The position numbers and the translations under genes were made by a program. Positions 44,823 through 55,243 of a stretch of DNA of 64,000 bases are shown here, one piece after another. Source of the stretch: Flavobacteriales bacterium (lineage in GTDB: Bacteria > Bacteroidota > Bacteroidia > Flavobacteriales_D > Crocinitomicaceae). Numbering within the stretch: position 1 is the first letter of the stretch; each line of letters opens with the position of its first letter. Below the pieces are notes generated by a model, which was given only the letters and a program-made list of their open reading frames with translations, was not told where the DNA came from and made no database searches. Location of the stretch: assembly GCA_947447525.1 (NCBI GenBank), contig CANFJL010000011.1, positions 45,125 through 109,124 on the forward strand, given 5' to 3'.

Positions 44823-47800
44823 GTGCAGAAACTACTTTTAATATTTTTCATTTTCAATTTCGCTTGTAGCTTCGGACAAGATATTTGGATCACACCAAAT
44901 AAAGGTCAGTGGGATGAGCGGATTGAATATAGCGTTGATATTAATCAAGGGAAATTACTTCTTTTACCTACTGGAATCTGTTACCACCTCAGCAATCAAA
45001 TGCACCATCCGCATGAGGAAGATATTGAGGAGACAGAAAAGCCAAAAGCACATGCTATTTTTCAAAACTTTATCGGGGCCAATGCGCTCGGAATTCGCAC
45101 AGAAAAAGACTCCTCTTCACATTATTCCAATTTCTTTATTGGAGCTGAAAAATCTAAGTGGAAATCAAATATTTTTAGTATAAAAAGAGTCGAGAAAAAA
45201 GATTTTTACCCTGGAATCGATTTGTATTATTTGGGTGAAAACGGACAATTATCTTATAATTTCATATTGGAAGCATATGCCAATTCAGAGCAGATAAAAT
45301 ATTCATTTGAAGGCGCTGATTCTGTATTTATTGATGCTTCAGGCGCCTTACATATTTTGCATAGTTTAGGTGAAATTATTCATTCTAAACCCATCGCTTG
45401 GACCATCAATTCAAATGGTAAAAAAACAAAAGTTATAAGCGCTTTCGAAATCAACTCTGGAGAAATCTCTTTTGTTTTTCCAAAAGGTTATGCAAAAGAT
45501 GAAATGTTATTTATAGATCCTAGCTTAACCTTCTCCACATTTTCTGGATCAACTACAGACAATTGGGGCTTCACCGCAACGCCTGATTTGGCCGGTAATT
45601 TATTTGGAGGAGGCATTGCATTTGGAACAGGTTATCCAACAACTACTGGTGCTTATGACCCTAGCTTTAATTCCGGAACGGGAAGTTATCCTATGGATAT
45701 TGGGATAACCAAGTTTAATTCCAATGGAACAGCCCTACTGTATTCTACTTATTTGGGTGGCAACGGAAATGAAACTCCACAAAGTATTGTAGCAGCACCT
45801 AACGGGGATTTATTCCTCTATGGAACCACCTCCTCTAGTAATTTTCCGATGGCTGGAAATAGTTATGACAATACCTTTAATGGAGGTGCCTATGCTTTAG
45901 AAAATTCACTTGAATTTAATGGTTCAGATATCTATGTTGCAAAATTAAGTGCAAACGGAACCAGCTTGTTGGCTTCAACTTATATTGGTGGATCTGGTAT
46001 CGATGGACTCAATACCAATGCACTGCACTATAATTATGGCGATCAATTCAGAGGGGAAATTATTTTAGATCCAAGCGGGAATGTTTATATTGCCAGTACC
46101 ACTGCTTCCGCAAATTTCCCTACTGTTTCTGGATATTCTGCCATTTTGAATGGCACACAAGACGCGGTGATTTTTAAATTTAATAACCTCTTAAGTACCT
46201 TACAATGGAGTACCTATTTTGGAGGAAACGGAATGGAATCTGGAAATTCTATTGACTTTTCAGCAGGAGCATTGTATATTGCTGGCGGGACAACATCTCC
46301 AAATTTCCCCGGAGTCACCTCAGCAATGGGCAATGACAACACTTTTAATGGCGGTTTGAGTGATGGGTATACCATTCGATTGAATCCATCTAACGGAACT
46401 TTAATGAATGCCACATTTATGGGTTTGGGTGAATATGATCAAACTTACTTCGTAAGAACAGATTTAAACGGAAGTGTTTATGTTTATGGACAAACGGAAT
46501 CTGCATGGCCAATTACGCCCGGTTGTTACGGGAACATAAACTCAGGACAATTTATTAGGAAATATGATGCAACGCTGTCCACTATTAATTGGTCCAGCAT
46601 GTTTGGTGCAGGATCTGGACATGTGGAAATTTCTCCTACGGCCTTTTTAATTTCCGATTGTTTTGACATCTATATTGCAGGATGGGGAGGCGTATTAAAT
46701 GCCAATCCAAGTGTGAGTCAAGCGTTAAATTCTACTACCAATGGATTTCAATGTACCCCAAATGGTTATCAAACAATAACCAATGGAAATAATTTTTACC
46801 TATCTGTTTTTGGTCAAGATGCGGCCAGTTTAAAGTACGCAACATTCATGGGCGGACAAACCGGAAGTTCCAATCATGTGGATGGAGGAACAAGTCGATT
46901 CGATAAATCAGGAAGAATCTACCATGCTGTTTGTGGCGCTTGCGGAGGTAATAATTTTGGGTTTACCTCTACTCCTGGAAGTTGGTCTCCTCAAAATCCT
47001 AGTCCAAATTGCAATTTAGCCTGTTTCAAATTTGAGTTAAGCACAATTACCGCAATAGTTGCTCAGCCTTCACCATTAATTTGTATTCCTTTACCTGTTA
47101 TTTTTAATAATACCAGTCAAAACGGTAATACTTTTGCTTGGAATTTTGGTGATGGCGGGAGTTCAAATGCCTTCCAACCGACGCATTATTATACCAACCC
47201 TGGAATTTATAATGTGCAATTAATTGTTTCTGATTCTATTGGTTGTTTTACACCTGACACTGCAAATTTTACTGTTAATATTGGAGATTTTCAAGGAGGT
47301 GTAACACTTCCTCCAAGTGAGATTTGTCCAGGTCAAAGTTATCAATTAGATGCCTTTGGTGGTAGTTCTTATCTTTGGTCTCCTGCTGGAGTGTTGGATA
47401 ATCCAAATATTCCCAATCCTATTGCAACGATTTATAGTAATACAACATTTACTGTAGTCATCTCAGATAGTTGTGGCTCTGATACTCTACAATTAGATTT
47501 ATTGGTCTTTCAGAACAATTTAAGTATATCCAACGACACTTCTATTTGTATAGGAAATCAAGTAAATTTATTCGCTATAGGCGCTGGTACCATTAGTTGG
47601 TCGCCTGGGACATACTTGGACAATAATACAAGTTTTACACCTATATCGACACCCGACACTACCATAATTTACATTGCTACTTTAACGAGTCCTAATGGTT
47701 GTGTTTTAACAGATACCACTCAAATTTTCGTGTTTGACAATCCTCCTACCTCAACTTTACAAGACAGTTTAATTATGTGTCAAGGAGGTGTTTTAAATAT

Positions 47801-48695
47801 TCAAGTATCAGGTGCGGATAGTTATAATTGGTATCCCAATGCATACATTAATCCAATTTTTGGTCCGAACGTTCAAGTTTATCCTCCGAGCAGTCAGTAT
47901 TATTTTTGTGACTTAAGCAATGCCTGTGGAACGGTTACAGACTCTATATTCATTGAGGTATTAAGTGCTTCAGTTACAGCAGGAAATGACACCGTAATAT
48001 GTCCCGGAGAAACGGCGAACCTTTGGGCTTCAGGTGCAGTAAATTATCAATGGACACCAGCGAGTAGCATCATTAATTCGACCGGGAATACTGTTCTTGT
48101 ACAACCCAATTCAACAACACAATACAGAGTTATTGGGACGGATATCAATAATTGTAAGGATACGGCTTATGTACAAGTGGTTCTTCACCCTCAACCCTCA
48201 TTACAAGTAACTCCAAGTGTGCAGGCATTTTATGGCGATTTGATTCAACTCAATGCAAGTGCTAATCAGGCAGGTAGTTTTGTGTGGTCGCCCCCTGAAT
48301 TTTTATCTTGTATCAATTGTTCGGATCCAATTGCTAATCCAGATCATGACATGACCTATTATGTGTTTTTTACAGATATTAATGGATGTCAAGTCAATCA
48401 GCTGGTCAATATCTCGTATGATGCCGTAGTTTATGTTCCCAATACTTTTATTCCAGATGAAAATGGTAGAAATGATACTTTTCATGTTTATGGAGGAAAT
48501 ATCAGCAAATTAAACTTGATGATATTTGACCGATGGGGAGAATTAATTTGTGAATTAAAAACACAAGATGAATTTTGGGATGGAAAGTATAAGGGGAAAA
48601 TTTGTCAAGATGGAACCTATACATGGAAATTAATTTATGAAGACAAACAGTTTAAAAAGTATGAATTAACAGGACATGTTAACTTAATTCGTTAG
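44823..48695 (+). CDS. Large secreted protein with SBBP-like repeats, PKD domain and gliding-motility-type (CHU_C, T9SS type B) C-terminus
   Basis: STYLGGNGNETPQSIVAAPNGDLFLYG-type repeats; PKD FAWNFGDGGSSNAFQPTHYYTNPGIY; C-terminal VYVPNTFIPDENGRNDTFHVYGGNISKLNLMIFDRWGELI...DGTYTWKLIY. GTG start. Confidence 0.85.
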   Translation: MQKLLLIFFIFNFACSFGQDIWITPNKGQWDERIEYSVDINQGKLLLLPTGICYHLSNQMHHPHEEDIEETEKPKAHAIFQNFIGANALGIRTEKDSSSHYSNFFIGAEKSKWKSNIFSIKRVEKKDFYPGIDLYYLGENGQLSYNFILEAYANSEQIKYSFEGADSVFIDASGALHILHSLGEIIHSKPIAWTINSNGKKTKVISAFEINSGEISFVFPKGYAKDEMLFIDPSLTFSTFSGSTTDNWGFTATPDLAGNLFGGGIAFGTGYPTTTGAYDPSFNSGTGSYPMDIGITKFNSNGTALLYSTYLGGNGNETPQSIVAAPNGDLFLYGTTSSSNFPMAGNSYDNTFNGGAYALENSLEFNGSDIYVAKLSANGTSLLASTYIGGSGIDGLNTNALHYNYGDQFRGEIILDPSGNVYIASTTASANFPTVSGYSAILNGTQDAVIFKFNNLLSTLQWSTYFGGNGMESGNSIDFSAGALYIAGGTTSPNFPGVTSAMGNDNTFNGGLSDGYTIRLNPSNGTLMNATFMGLGEYDQTYFVRTDLNGSVYVYGQTESAWPITPGCYGNINSGQFIRKYDATLSTINWSSMFGAGSGHVEISPTAFLISDCFDIYIAGWGGVLNANPSVSQALNSTTNGFQCTPNGYQTITNGNNFYLSVFGQDAASLKYATFMGGQTGSSNHVDGGTSRFDKSGRIYHAVCGACGGNNFGFTSTPGSWSPQNPSPNCNLACFKFELSTITAIVAQPSPLICIPLPVIFNNTSQNGNTFAWNFGDGGSSNAFQPTHYYTNPGIYNVQLIVSDSIGCFTPDTANFTVNIGDFQGGVTLPPSEICPGQSYQLDAFGGSSYLWSPAGVLDNPNIPNPIATIYSNTTFTVVISDSCGSDTLQLDLLVFQNNLSISNDTSICIGNQVNLFAIGAGTISWSPGTYLDNNTSFTPISTPDTTIIYIATLTSPNGCVLTDTTQIFVFDNPPTSTLQDSLIMCQGGVLNIQVSGADSYNWYPNAYINPIFGPNVQVYPPSSQYYFCDLSNACGTVTDSIFIEVLSASVTAGNDTVICPGETANLWASGAVNYQWTPASSIINSTGNTVLVQPNSTTQYRVIGTDINNCKDTAYVQVVLHPQPSLQVTPSVQAFYGDLIQLNASANQAGSFVWSPPEFLSCINCSDPIANPDHDMTYYVFFTDINGCQVNQLVNISYDAVVYVPNTFIPDENGRNDTFHVYGGNISKLNLMIFDRWGELICELKTQDEFWDGKYKGKICQDGTYTWKLIYEDKQFKKYELTGHVNLIR

Positions 48696-48723
48696 TCAAT
48701 ATTCTTAAAATTAGCGTAACTTT

Positions 48724-49380
48724 GTGTTGACTATGGCCCTTAAAATTCAATGTTTCACCTTCAATGGCTTTCAGGAAAACTCTTATGTAATTTCTGACCA
48801 AAATGGCACTGGAATCATTATTGATCCCGGATGTTATTCAAGAGACGAAGAAAATGAACTGGCCGCTTACCTATCAGATAATCATATTATTCCTATAGCG
48901 CTTTTAAACACGCATGCTCATATTGATCATGTACTTGGGAATTCATTTGTAAAGGACAACTATAAAATACCCTTTTATCTGCACAAAGATGATACTGGAA
49001 CTTTAGATGCAGTGCGTCAATACGCATCCTTGTATGGTTTTGACGGCTACAAAACATCTCCTATTGCAGACATGGAATTGAAACATGGAATGAATTTAGT
49101 TTTCGGAGAAATGAAAATTAAAGTCTTACACACCCCTGGACATGCCCCTGGTCATGTGATTTTTTATTTTGAAGAAGAAGGATTTGTGATCAATGGCGAT
49201 GTGCTTTTTAATGGGAGTTTTGGTAGAGTTGATTTACCAGGAGGAAATATCGACATATTAAAAGAAAGTATTTTTGAGCACTTATTTACCTTACCAGAAG
49301 CAACAATAGTCTATTGTGGACACGGTCCATCTACCACAATTGGCAGAGAAAAAAGAGACAACTATATTCATCAATTTTAG
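48724..49380 (+). CDS. MBL-fold metallohydrolase
   Basis: LLNTHAHIDHVLGNSF (HxHxDH), HTPGHAPGHVIFYFEE, NGDVLFNGSFGRVDLPGG. Confidence 0.88.
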   Translation: MLTMALKIQCFTFNGFQENSYVISDQNGTGIIIDPGCYSRDEENELAAYLSDNHIIPIALLNTHAHIDHVLGNSFVKDNYKIPFYLHKDDTGTLDAVRQYASLYGFDGYKTSPIADMELKHGMNLVFGEMKIKVLHTPGHAPGHVIFYFEEEGFVINGDVLFNGSFGRVDLPGGNIDILKESIFEHLFTLPEATIVYCGHGPSTTIGREKRDNYIHQF

Positions 49381-49385
49381 TCGCT

Positions 49386-50489
49386 TTGAGGATAGGCATA
49401 AATACACGGCATTTACTTCCAAATAAATTGGAAGGCTTTGGTCAATACACCTTAGAGATTGTAAGCAGGCTAATCAAAAATCACCCTGAACATGAATTCG
49501 TCCTTTTTTTTGATCGTGAAAAAGACGCACAATTCGATTTTGGTAGTAGGGTAACAACGGTAGTATTATCACCTGCGGCAAGACATCCCATATTGTACCT
49601 TATTTGGTTTGAAATCTTACTTCCTCGCGCACTCAAAAAACATAAAATAGATCTATTTTTCTCTCCTGATGGTTATGCTTCCTTGCGCAGTACAGTTCAA
49701 CAAATTATAGTCATTCACGATATTAACTTTGAGCACAATCCTAAAGATTTACCAAGTATATTGGGAAAATATTTGCGGTCTTTCTTTCCGAAATTCGCTA
49801 AAAAAGCGGCTAAAATCATTACTGTTTCTGAGTACTCCAAACAAGACATTGCAAAAAGCTATCAAATAGACCCATCGAAGATTGAAGTGATTTACAATGC
49901 CGCGAATTCAAATTATAAGCCTATAAGTCAAGAAGAACAAGTGTTGGTGAAACAGCAATTTACTGAAGGTGCAGATTTTTTATTATTTGTCGGTTCCTTG
50001 CATCCAAGAAAAAACATACAGCGTTTGATAAGTGCTTTTGAACTCATCCATAAAGAACATCCAGAATTGAAACTTCTGATTGTTGGGGCAAATATGTGGA
50101 GGGGATCATCCCTTGCTTTAGATCCAGAAATTAAAAATCATGTTCACTTTACAGGTCATTTGAATCAAGAACTACTCACTAAAGTAATGGCCTCGGCACT
50201 GATGCTCACTTATGTTCCCTATTTTGAGGGCTTTGGAATACCCATGGTGGAAGCTATGAATTGCGGGACAGTTGTTTTGGCTTCTCGCGCAACTTGTTTG
50301 CCTGAGATTGCAGGAGATGCTGCTTACTTGGTTGATCCTTTCGATATAAATGACATTGCAAAAGGAATTAATCGACTTATTGAAGACGAAGGTTTACGAA
50401 CGGAATTAAGTAAGAAAGGATTGCAGCGTAGCGCTTATTTTTCGTGGGATAAAGCCGCAGAAGAGGTTGCTAAAGTGCTTGAATTGTAA
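49386..50489 (+). CDS. Glycosyltransferase family 4-like (GT-B); likely TTG start
   Basis: LRIGINTRHLLPNKLEGFGQYTLEIV; LLFVGSLHPRKNIQRLISAF; YFEGFGIPMVEAMNCGTVVLAS. The ORF-track start (49314) lies inside the upstream gene. Confidence 0.85.
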   Translation: MRIGINTRHLLPNKLEGFGQYTLEIVSRLIKNHPEHEFVLFFDREKDAQFDFGSRVTTVVLSPAARHPILYLIWFEILLPRALKKHKIDLFFSPDGYASLRSTVQQIIVIHDINFEHNPKDLPSILGKYLRSFFPKFAKKAAKIITVSEYSKQDIAKSYQIDPSKIEVIYNAANSNYKPISQEEQVLVKQQFTEGADFLLFVGSLHPRKNIQRLISAFELIHKEHPELKLLIVGANMWRGSSLALDPEIKNHVHFTGHLNQELLTKVMASALMLTYVPYFEGFGIPMVEAMNCGTVVLASRATCLPEIAGDAAYLVDPFDINDIAKGINRLIEDEGLRTELSKKGLQRSAYFSWDKAAEEVAKVLEL

Positions 50490-50972
50490 TCACTTCAAGC
50501 ATTTAAAATAATCAAAAGGCTCCAAACAAATGAGGCATTGATAATGTGCTTTGCAGGCTGTACTTCCAAAAAGGCTTACCATTTTCGTGCTTCTTGACTT
50601 GCATTTTGGACAAGGAACAACGGTTGGCGCAGAGAATAAAACACTTTTATCCACCTCATGTTCAGGAGGAGCAATGCCATAATTTCTTAGGTTTTCCCTT
50701 CCTTTTGCACTGATCCAATCGGTTGTCCATGCGGGAGATAATTCATTGACGACTAGGCAAGAAATTCCTTCTTTCGAAAGTCTAATTTTAATTTCTTCTT
50801 CAATAACTTGCATTGCAGGACAACCACTGTAAGTTGGGGTAATTGTAATTTTCCAGGTCGAATCTAGCTGTTCAACATTTCGAACAATTCCTAAATCGAT
50901 TATTGAAAGTACAGGAATTTCTGGATCTTTAACCTCCTCTAAGAATACATAAATATCCTCAGGACTTACCAT
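50490..50972 (-). CDS. paaD: Phenylacetyl-CoA 1,2-epoxidase accessory protein PaaD
   Basis: VKDPEIPVLSIIDLGIVRNVE; TPTYSGCPAMQVIEEEI; C-terminal Cys pairs CPKCKSRSTKMVSLFGSTACKAHYQC. Confidence 0.92.
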   Translation of the reverse strand: MVSPEDIYVFLEEVKDPEIPVLSIIDLGIVRNVEQLDSTWKITITPTYSGCPAMQVIEEEIKIRLSKEGISCLVVNELSPAWTTDWISAKGRENLRNYGIAPPEHEVDKSVLFSAPTVVPCPKCKSRSTKMVSLFGSTACKAHYQCLICLEPFDYFKCLK

Positions 50973-51712
50973 TCCATATTAGGATATACGCGTTGCATAA
51001 ACTGCAACTCTGATAACAAATAACCCATATGTTCAGAATGCACGCCTTTTCGTCCGCCTTCAAATTGCCAATTATTGGTTGGGATTTGTAAAGTTGCCAA
51101 ATCAAGCACTGTATTTACTTCTTGCAGCCAGAGAGATTTTAAGTCACTTAAATCAGGAAGAATTCCTTGTTTGGTAAGTACCTCATCTGAAGCATCAACA
51201 TAAAATAACTCATCGGTATAACGCCATAAATTATTCAATGAATTTTGAACTCTTTTATGCGATTCATCCGTTCCATCGCCGAGTCTTATGACCCATTCGG
51301 CTGAATGTTTGAAATGATATCGTGTTTCCTTTAATGACTTTTCTGCAATAGCGGCTAATTGTTTATCAGTAGAATTTTGCAGACGCTCGAATAGTAATTT
51401 TCTATAAGCATCAAATAAAAACTGACGCATCATGGTATCTCCGAAATCGCCATTTTTTTGTTCAACCAATAACAGATTTTTATAATCTTTTTCCAATCTC
51501 AAAAAAGCCAAAGCATCTCCGTCTCTTCCTTTACATTCGACCTCCCCAGCATAATTCAATACGCTAATTGCTTGACCAATTAAATCCAAAGAAATATTTG
51601 TCATGGCGATGTCTTCTTCTAAAATTGGGCCGTGACCACACCATTCAGCTAGTCGTTGTCCAAGAATAAGACTGTCATCTCCAAGTCTCAATAAGTAATT
51701 AAATTTTTCCAA
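50966..51712 (-). CDS. paaC: Phenylacetyl-CoA epoxidase subunit PaaC
   Basis: LGDDSLILGQRLAEWCGHGPILEEDIAMTNISLDLIGQA; ETRYHFKHSAEWVIRLGDGTDESHKR. Confidence 0.92.
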   Translation of the reverse strand: MEKFNYLLRLGDDSLILGQRLAEWCGHGPILEEDIAMTNISLDLIGQAISVLNYAGEVECKGRDGDALAFLRLEKDYKNLLLVEQKNGDFGDTMMRQFLFDAYRKLLFERLQNSTDKQLAAIAEKSLKETRYHFKHSAEWVIRLGDGTDESHKRVQNSLNNLWRYTDELFYVDASDEVLTKQGILPDLSDLKSLWLQEVNTVLDLATLQIPTNNWQFEGGRKGVHSEHMGYLLSELQFMQRVYPNMEW

Positions 51713-51723
51713 AACAGCAGTAG

Positions 51724-52011
51724 TTACATGTGAGAAATGCCATCTGGCACATCATAAAAAGTTGGATGACGATACACTTTATCGTCAGCTGGCTCAAACA
51801 ATTCAGGAGATTCACTTGGATCAGACGCAACAATATTATTGGATAATACCACCCAAATTGAAATTCCTTCAGACCTGCGGGTGTAAACATCCCTAGCATT
51901 TTCAACAGCCAATTGAGCATCTGGAGCTCTCAAACTGCCTACATGTTTGTGATTTAATCCTTTTTTGCTTCTAATGAAGACTTCCCAAAGGGGCCATTCT
52001 TGTTGCGACAT
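51724..52011 (-). CDS. paaB: Phenylacetyl-CoA epoxidase subunit PaaB
   Basis: EWPLWEVFIRSKKGLNHKHVGSLRAPDAQLAVENARDVYTRRSEGISIWVV. Confidence 0.93.
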   Translation of the reverse strand: MSQQEWPLWEVFIRSKKGLNHKHVGSLRAPDAQLAVENARDVYTRRSEGISIWVVLSNNIVASDPSESPELFEPADDKVYRHPTFYDVPDGISHM

Positions 52012-52028
52012 GGTATATATTTTAAATT

Positions 52029-52982
52029 TTAAGCACTTTGTTTCGTTCTTTCTCTTTGCTTTTCTGCATGAGCCATGGCTGCCGCTCTAACCCAAAGTCC
52101 ATTCTCTTTTGCTTTAGTTCTAGCCTCAATTCTCTCGGCGTTACAAGGTCCATTTCCATTAACAACTTGCCAAAATTCATCCCAATTAATAGTGCCAAAA
52201 TCATAGTGATTGGTACTTTCATTCCATTTTAAATCAGCATCAGGAATCGTTAAACCAAGTAATTCAGCTTGAGGTACTGTAACATCAATAAATTGCTGAC
52301 GCAATTCATCATTTGTACTTCTTTTAATTTTCCACTTCATGGATTGAGCAGTATGTTTCGACTCTGCATCATTAGGTCCAAACATCATTAAAGCTGGCCA
52401 CCAAAAGCGATTAAAAGCATCTTGAGCCATTGCTTTTTGTTCGAGAGTTCCTTTGCAAAGCGTGGTCATAATTTCAAAACCTTGTCTTTGATGAAAGGAT
52501 TCCTCTTTACATACACGAACCATCGCCCGAGCGTATGGGCCATAAGAACAACGGCATAAAGGAACTTGATTCATAATTGCTGCACCATCAACCAACCAAC
52601 CAATAGCGCCCATATCGGCCCAAGAAAGCGTTGGATAATTAAAAATGGAGGAATATTTTACTTTTCCAGAATGTAAATCATCAATAGTATCTTCTCGATC
52701 AGCACCAAGCGTTTCCACTGCGCTGTACAAATACAAACCATGACCAGCCTCATCTTGAACCTTAGCTAAAAGCACTGCTTTACGCCTCAAATTAGGGGCT
52801 CTTGTAATCCAGTTTCCTTCAGGCAACATTCCAACAACTTCTGAATGAGCGTGTTGTGAAATTTGTCTAATTAAAGTTTGTCTGTAATTATCAGGCATCC
52901 AATCATTGGGTTCAATCTTAATATCTTGGTCTATTTTCTGCTGAAATTTTTCTTCCAACAGTTCCAAATTTTTATTTTCCAT
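52029..52982 (-). CDS. paaA: Phenylacetyl-CoA epoxidase catalytic subunit PaaA; start moved to [13 protein letters not shown]
   Basis: [50 protein letters not shown]; internal ATG (CAT at 52980-52982). Confidence 0.93.
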   Translation of the reverse strand: MENKNLELLEEKFQQKIDQDIKIEPNDWMPDNYRQTLIRQISQHAHSEVVGMLPEGNWITRAPNLRRKAVLLAKVQDEAGHGLYLYSAVETLGADREDTIDDLHSGKVKYSSIFNYPTLSWADMGAIGWLVDGAAIMNQVPLCRCSYGPYARAMVRVCKEESFHQRQGFEIMTTLCKGTLEQKAMAQDAFNRFWWPALMMFGPNDAESKHTAQSMKWKIKRSTNDELRQQFIDVTVPQAELLGLTIPDADLKWNESTNHYDFGTINWDEFWQVVNGNGPCNAERIEARTKAKENGLWVRAAAMAHAEKQRERTKQSA

Positions 52983-53114
52983 AGGAACACAACTTAGTAA
53001 TACAAATATATGCTTTAGTACAATTAAGACAAACAATATTAGCATAACTTTGTTTAATTATTTCATAAACTATGCGTGAGATTTTCTTACTTTTGATACT
53101 TTAAAACCAACTAA

Positions 53115-54182
53115 ATGTCACCGAAGTTTTTCCCTTTAACTGTAAAAGAAATTAGAAAGCTAACGAAAGATGCTGTTTCAATAGAATTTGATATCCCAAA
53201 AACTGAACAAGCGCACTTTCAATTTACTTCAGGACAGTATTTGACTTTAAAAACGAATATTGCAGGAGCCGAGGTTAGAAGGTCTTATTCTTTATGTTCC
53301 TCTCCTTTTGAGAATAAATGGATAGTTGCTATAAAAAAGATTGAAAACGGAATATTTTCCAATTTCGCAACACAAAAACTTAGAGTTGGTGATCAGATCG
53401 AAGTAATGAACCCCATGGGGAATTTTTCTCTTCAAAGTGCTTCTGGAAAACCAAGATCAATTGTTTTGTTCGCGGCTGGTAGCGGAATTACTCCTATGCT
53501 TTCCATCGCTAAGACACTCTTACATGAAGAACCCGAGAGTGATGTTACCTTATTTTATGGTAATCAAGGATTTAAGACTATAATTTTTAGAGAAGAACTT
53601 GAGGCATTAAAAAACACCTATATGAATAGGTTTAGATTGGTGCATATTTTTTCTCGTGAAAGTTTAGGCACTAAAATTCTACAAGGTCGCATTGATTATG
53701 AAAAGTGTCTTGCATTGCATACTGCTTTTCTAAAAAACCAAACTATTGACGGGGTCTATATTTGCGGACCAGAAACCATGATACTAGAAGTGCGTGATTG
53801 TTTGACTTCTTTAGGAATTGATAAAGAAAAAATTCATTTCGAATTATTTCATGCAGGTTTGGCCAAGAAGGAACAACATAAAGAAATAGTTACAGACGGA
53901 TTAGCAAGCGAAGTTGAAGTAATTATAGATGGAGACTTGATTAGTTTAACACTTCACACCAACGGAGAAAATATATTAGATGCAGCACAAAAAGCCGGTG
54001 GTGATTTGCCTTATGCTTGCAAAGGAGGCGTGTGTTGTACCTGCAAAGCAAAAATTATAGAAGGAACAGTTTCCATGGATGTTAATTATGCATTAGATGA
54101 AGAAGAAGTAGCCAACGGCTATATTCTAACTTGCCAATCGCACCCAACATCGGAACGGGTATTAATTACATTTGACGAATAA
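53115..54182 (+). CDS. paaE: PaaE-like ferredoxin:NAD(P) oxidoreductase with C-terminal plant-type 2Fe-2S domain (copy 1)
   Basis: RRSYSLCSSPF; FAAGSGITPMLSIAKTLL; YGNQGFKTIIFREEL; YACKGGVCCTCKAKIIEG...YILTCQSHP. Confidence 0.87.
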   Translation: MSPKFFPLTVKEIRKLTKDAVSIEFDIPKTEQAHFQFTSGQYLTLKTNIAGAEVRRSYSLCSSPFENKWIVAIKKIENGIFSNFATQKLRVGDQIEVMNPMGNFSLQSASGKPRSIVLFAAGSGITPMLSIAKTLLHEEPESDVTLFYGNQGFKTIIFREELEALKNTYMNRFRLVHIFSRESLGTKILQGRIDYEKCLALHTAFLKNQTIDGVYICGPETMILEVRDCLTSLGIDKEKIHFELFHAGLAKKEQHKEIVTDGLASEVEVIIDGDLISLTLHTNGENILDAAQKAGGDLPYACKGGVCCTCKAKIIEGTVSMDVNYALDEEEVANGYILTCQSHPTSERVLITFDE

Positions 54183-54184
54183 GG

Positions 54185-55243
54185 ATGGGAATTTTTAAAA
54201 TATTTAGTAAGAAAAAAGAAGTGAGTAGTAAATGGCATAGTCTAACTATTGTTAAGCTCACCAAGATTAGCAATGATACTACGGTGGTTACCTTAGGGGT
54301 TCCAGAAGATCTTAAAGAGACTTTTAAATTTATTGCAGGTCAATATCTTACACTTGCAGTTGAATTGCAAGGAAAAGAAGAAAGACGGTCTTATTCCATT
54401 TGCAGCGGAGTGAATGAAGAATTATCTGTTGCTGTTAAAAAAGTTAAAGAGGGTAAAGTCTCAACATATTTAAATGATTTAGCGCAAGTTGGAGATCAAT
54501 TAGAAGTTATGGCTCCTGAGGGAAATTTCACCATTTCTAATGAAAAAACTAGTGTTGTATTCGCTGCTGGAAGTGGAATTACACCCATTATATCCATCCT
54601 TAAAAATGGAGGTGCTGGACTCAAAACGCACCTTTTTTACGGTAACAAAACAAGTCAAGATATACTATTTAAAGAATTTCTTGATGGACAAGCGCAGGTG
54701 ATTTCTACCCACTACCTGAGTCAAGAACAAGTTACGGGACATAAGGCTGGTAGATTAGATCGTACGGCCATTATGCATGAAATAAAGCAAAATTTAGACT
54801 TGCTTAAAGCGGATGTATTTCTATTGTGTGGCCCGGAGGAAATGATAAAAGATGCCTTGGATGCACTTCAATTTTTTGGTGTTTCGAAGGAAAAAATAAA
54901 ATACGAACTCTTTACTACACCAGTATTATTAGCAACAAAGGAAGCTGAAAGTGATTTCAATGGAGAAAGTAAGGTAACTGTGACGCTAGACCATGAAACT
55001 TTTAGTTTCAATATGAAAAGTAAGGGTAAAACAATTTTAGAAGTTGTAGAAAATCAAGGATATGATGCCCCGTTTTCATGTCGCGGAGGTGTTTGTTGTT
55101 CTTGTAAAGCAAAAGTAACGGAAGGAAAGGCAGTAATGAAAATGAATTATTCACTGAGTGATAAAGAAGTGGAAGAAGGATATATACTAACATGTCAAGC
55201 GACACCTGCTTCTGCTGAAATTACGATAAGTTATGATCTATAA
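54185..55243 (+). CDS. PaaE-like oxidoreductase with 2Fe-2S domain (copy 2)
   Basis: RRSYSICSGVNEELSVAVKKV; FAAGSGITPIISILKNG; FSCRGGVCCSCKAKVTEG...YILTCQATP; tandem to copy 1 with a 2-nt gap. Confidence 0.85.
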   Translation: MGIFKIFSKKKEVSSKWHSLTIVKLTKISNDTTVVTLGVPEDLKETFKFIAGQYLTLAVELQGKEERRSYSICSGVNEELSVAVKKVKEGKVSTYLNDLAQVGDQLEVMAPEGNFTISNEKTSVVFAAGSGITPIISILKNGGAGLKTHLFYGNKTSQDILFKEFLDGQAQVISTHYLSQEQVTGHKAGRLDRTAIMHEIKQNLDLLKADVFLLCGPEEMIKDALDALQFFGVSKEKIKYELFTTPVLLATKEAESDFNGESKVTVTLDHETFSFNMKSKGKTILEVVENQGYDAPFSCRGGVCCSCKAKVTEGKAVMKMNYSLSDKEVEEGYILTCQATPASAEITISYDL

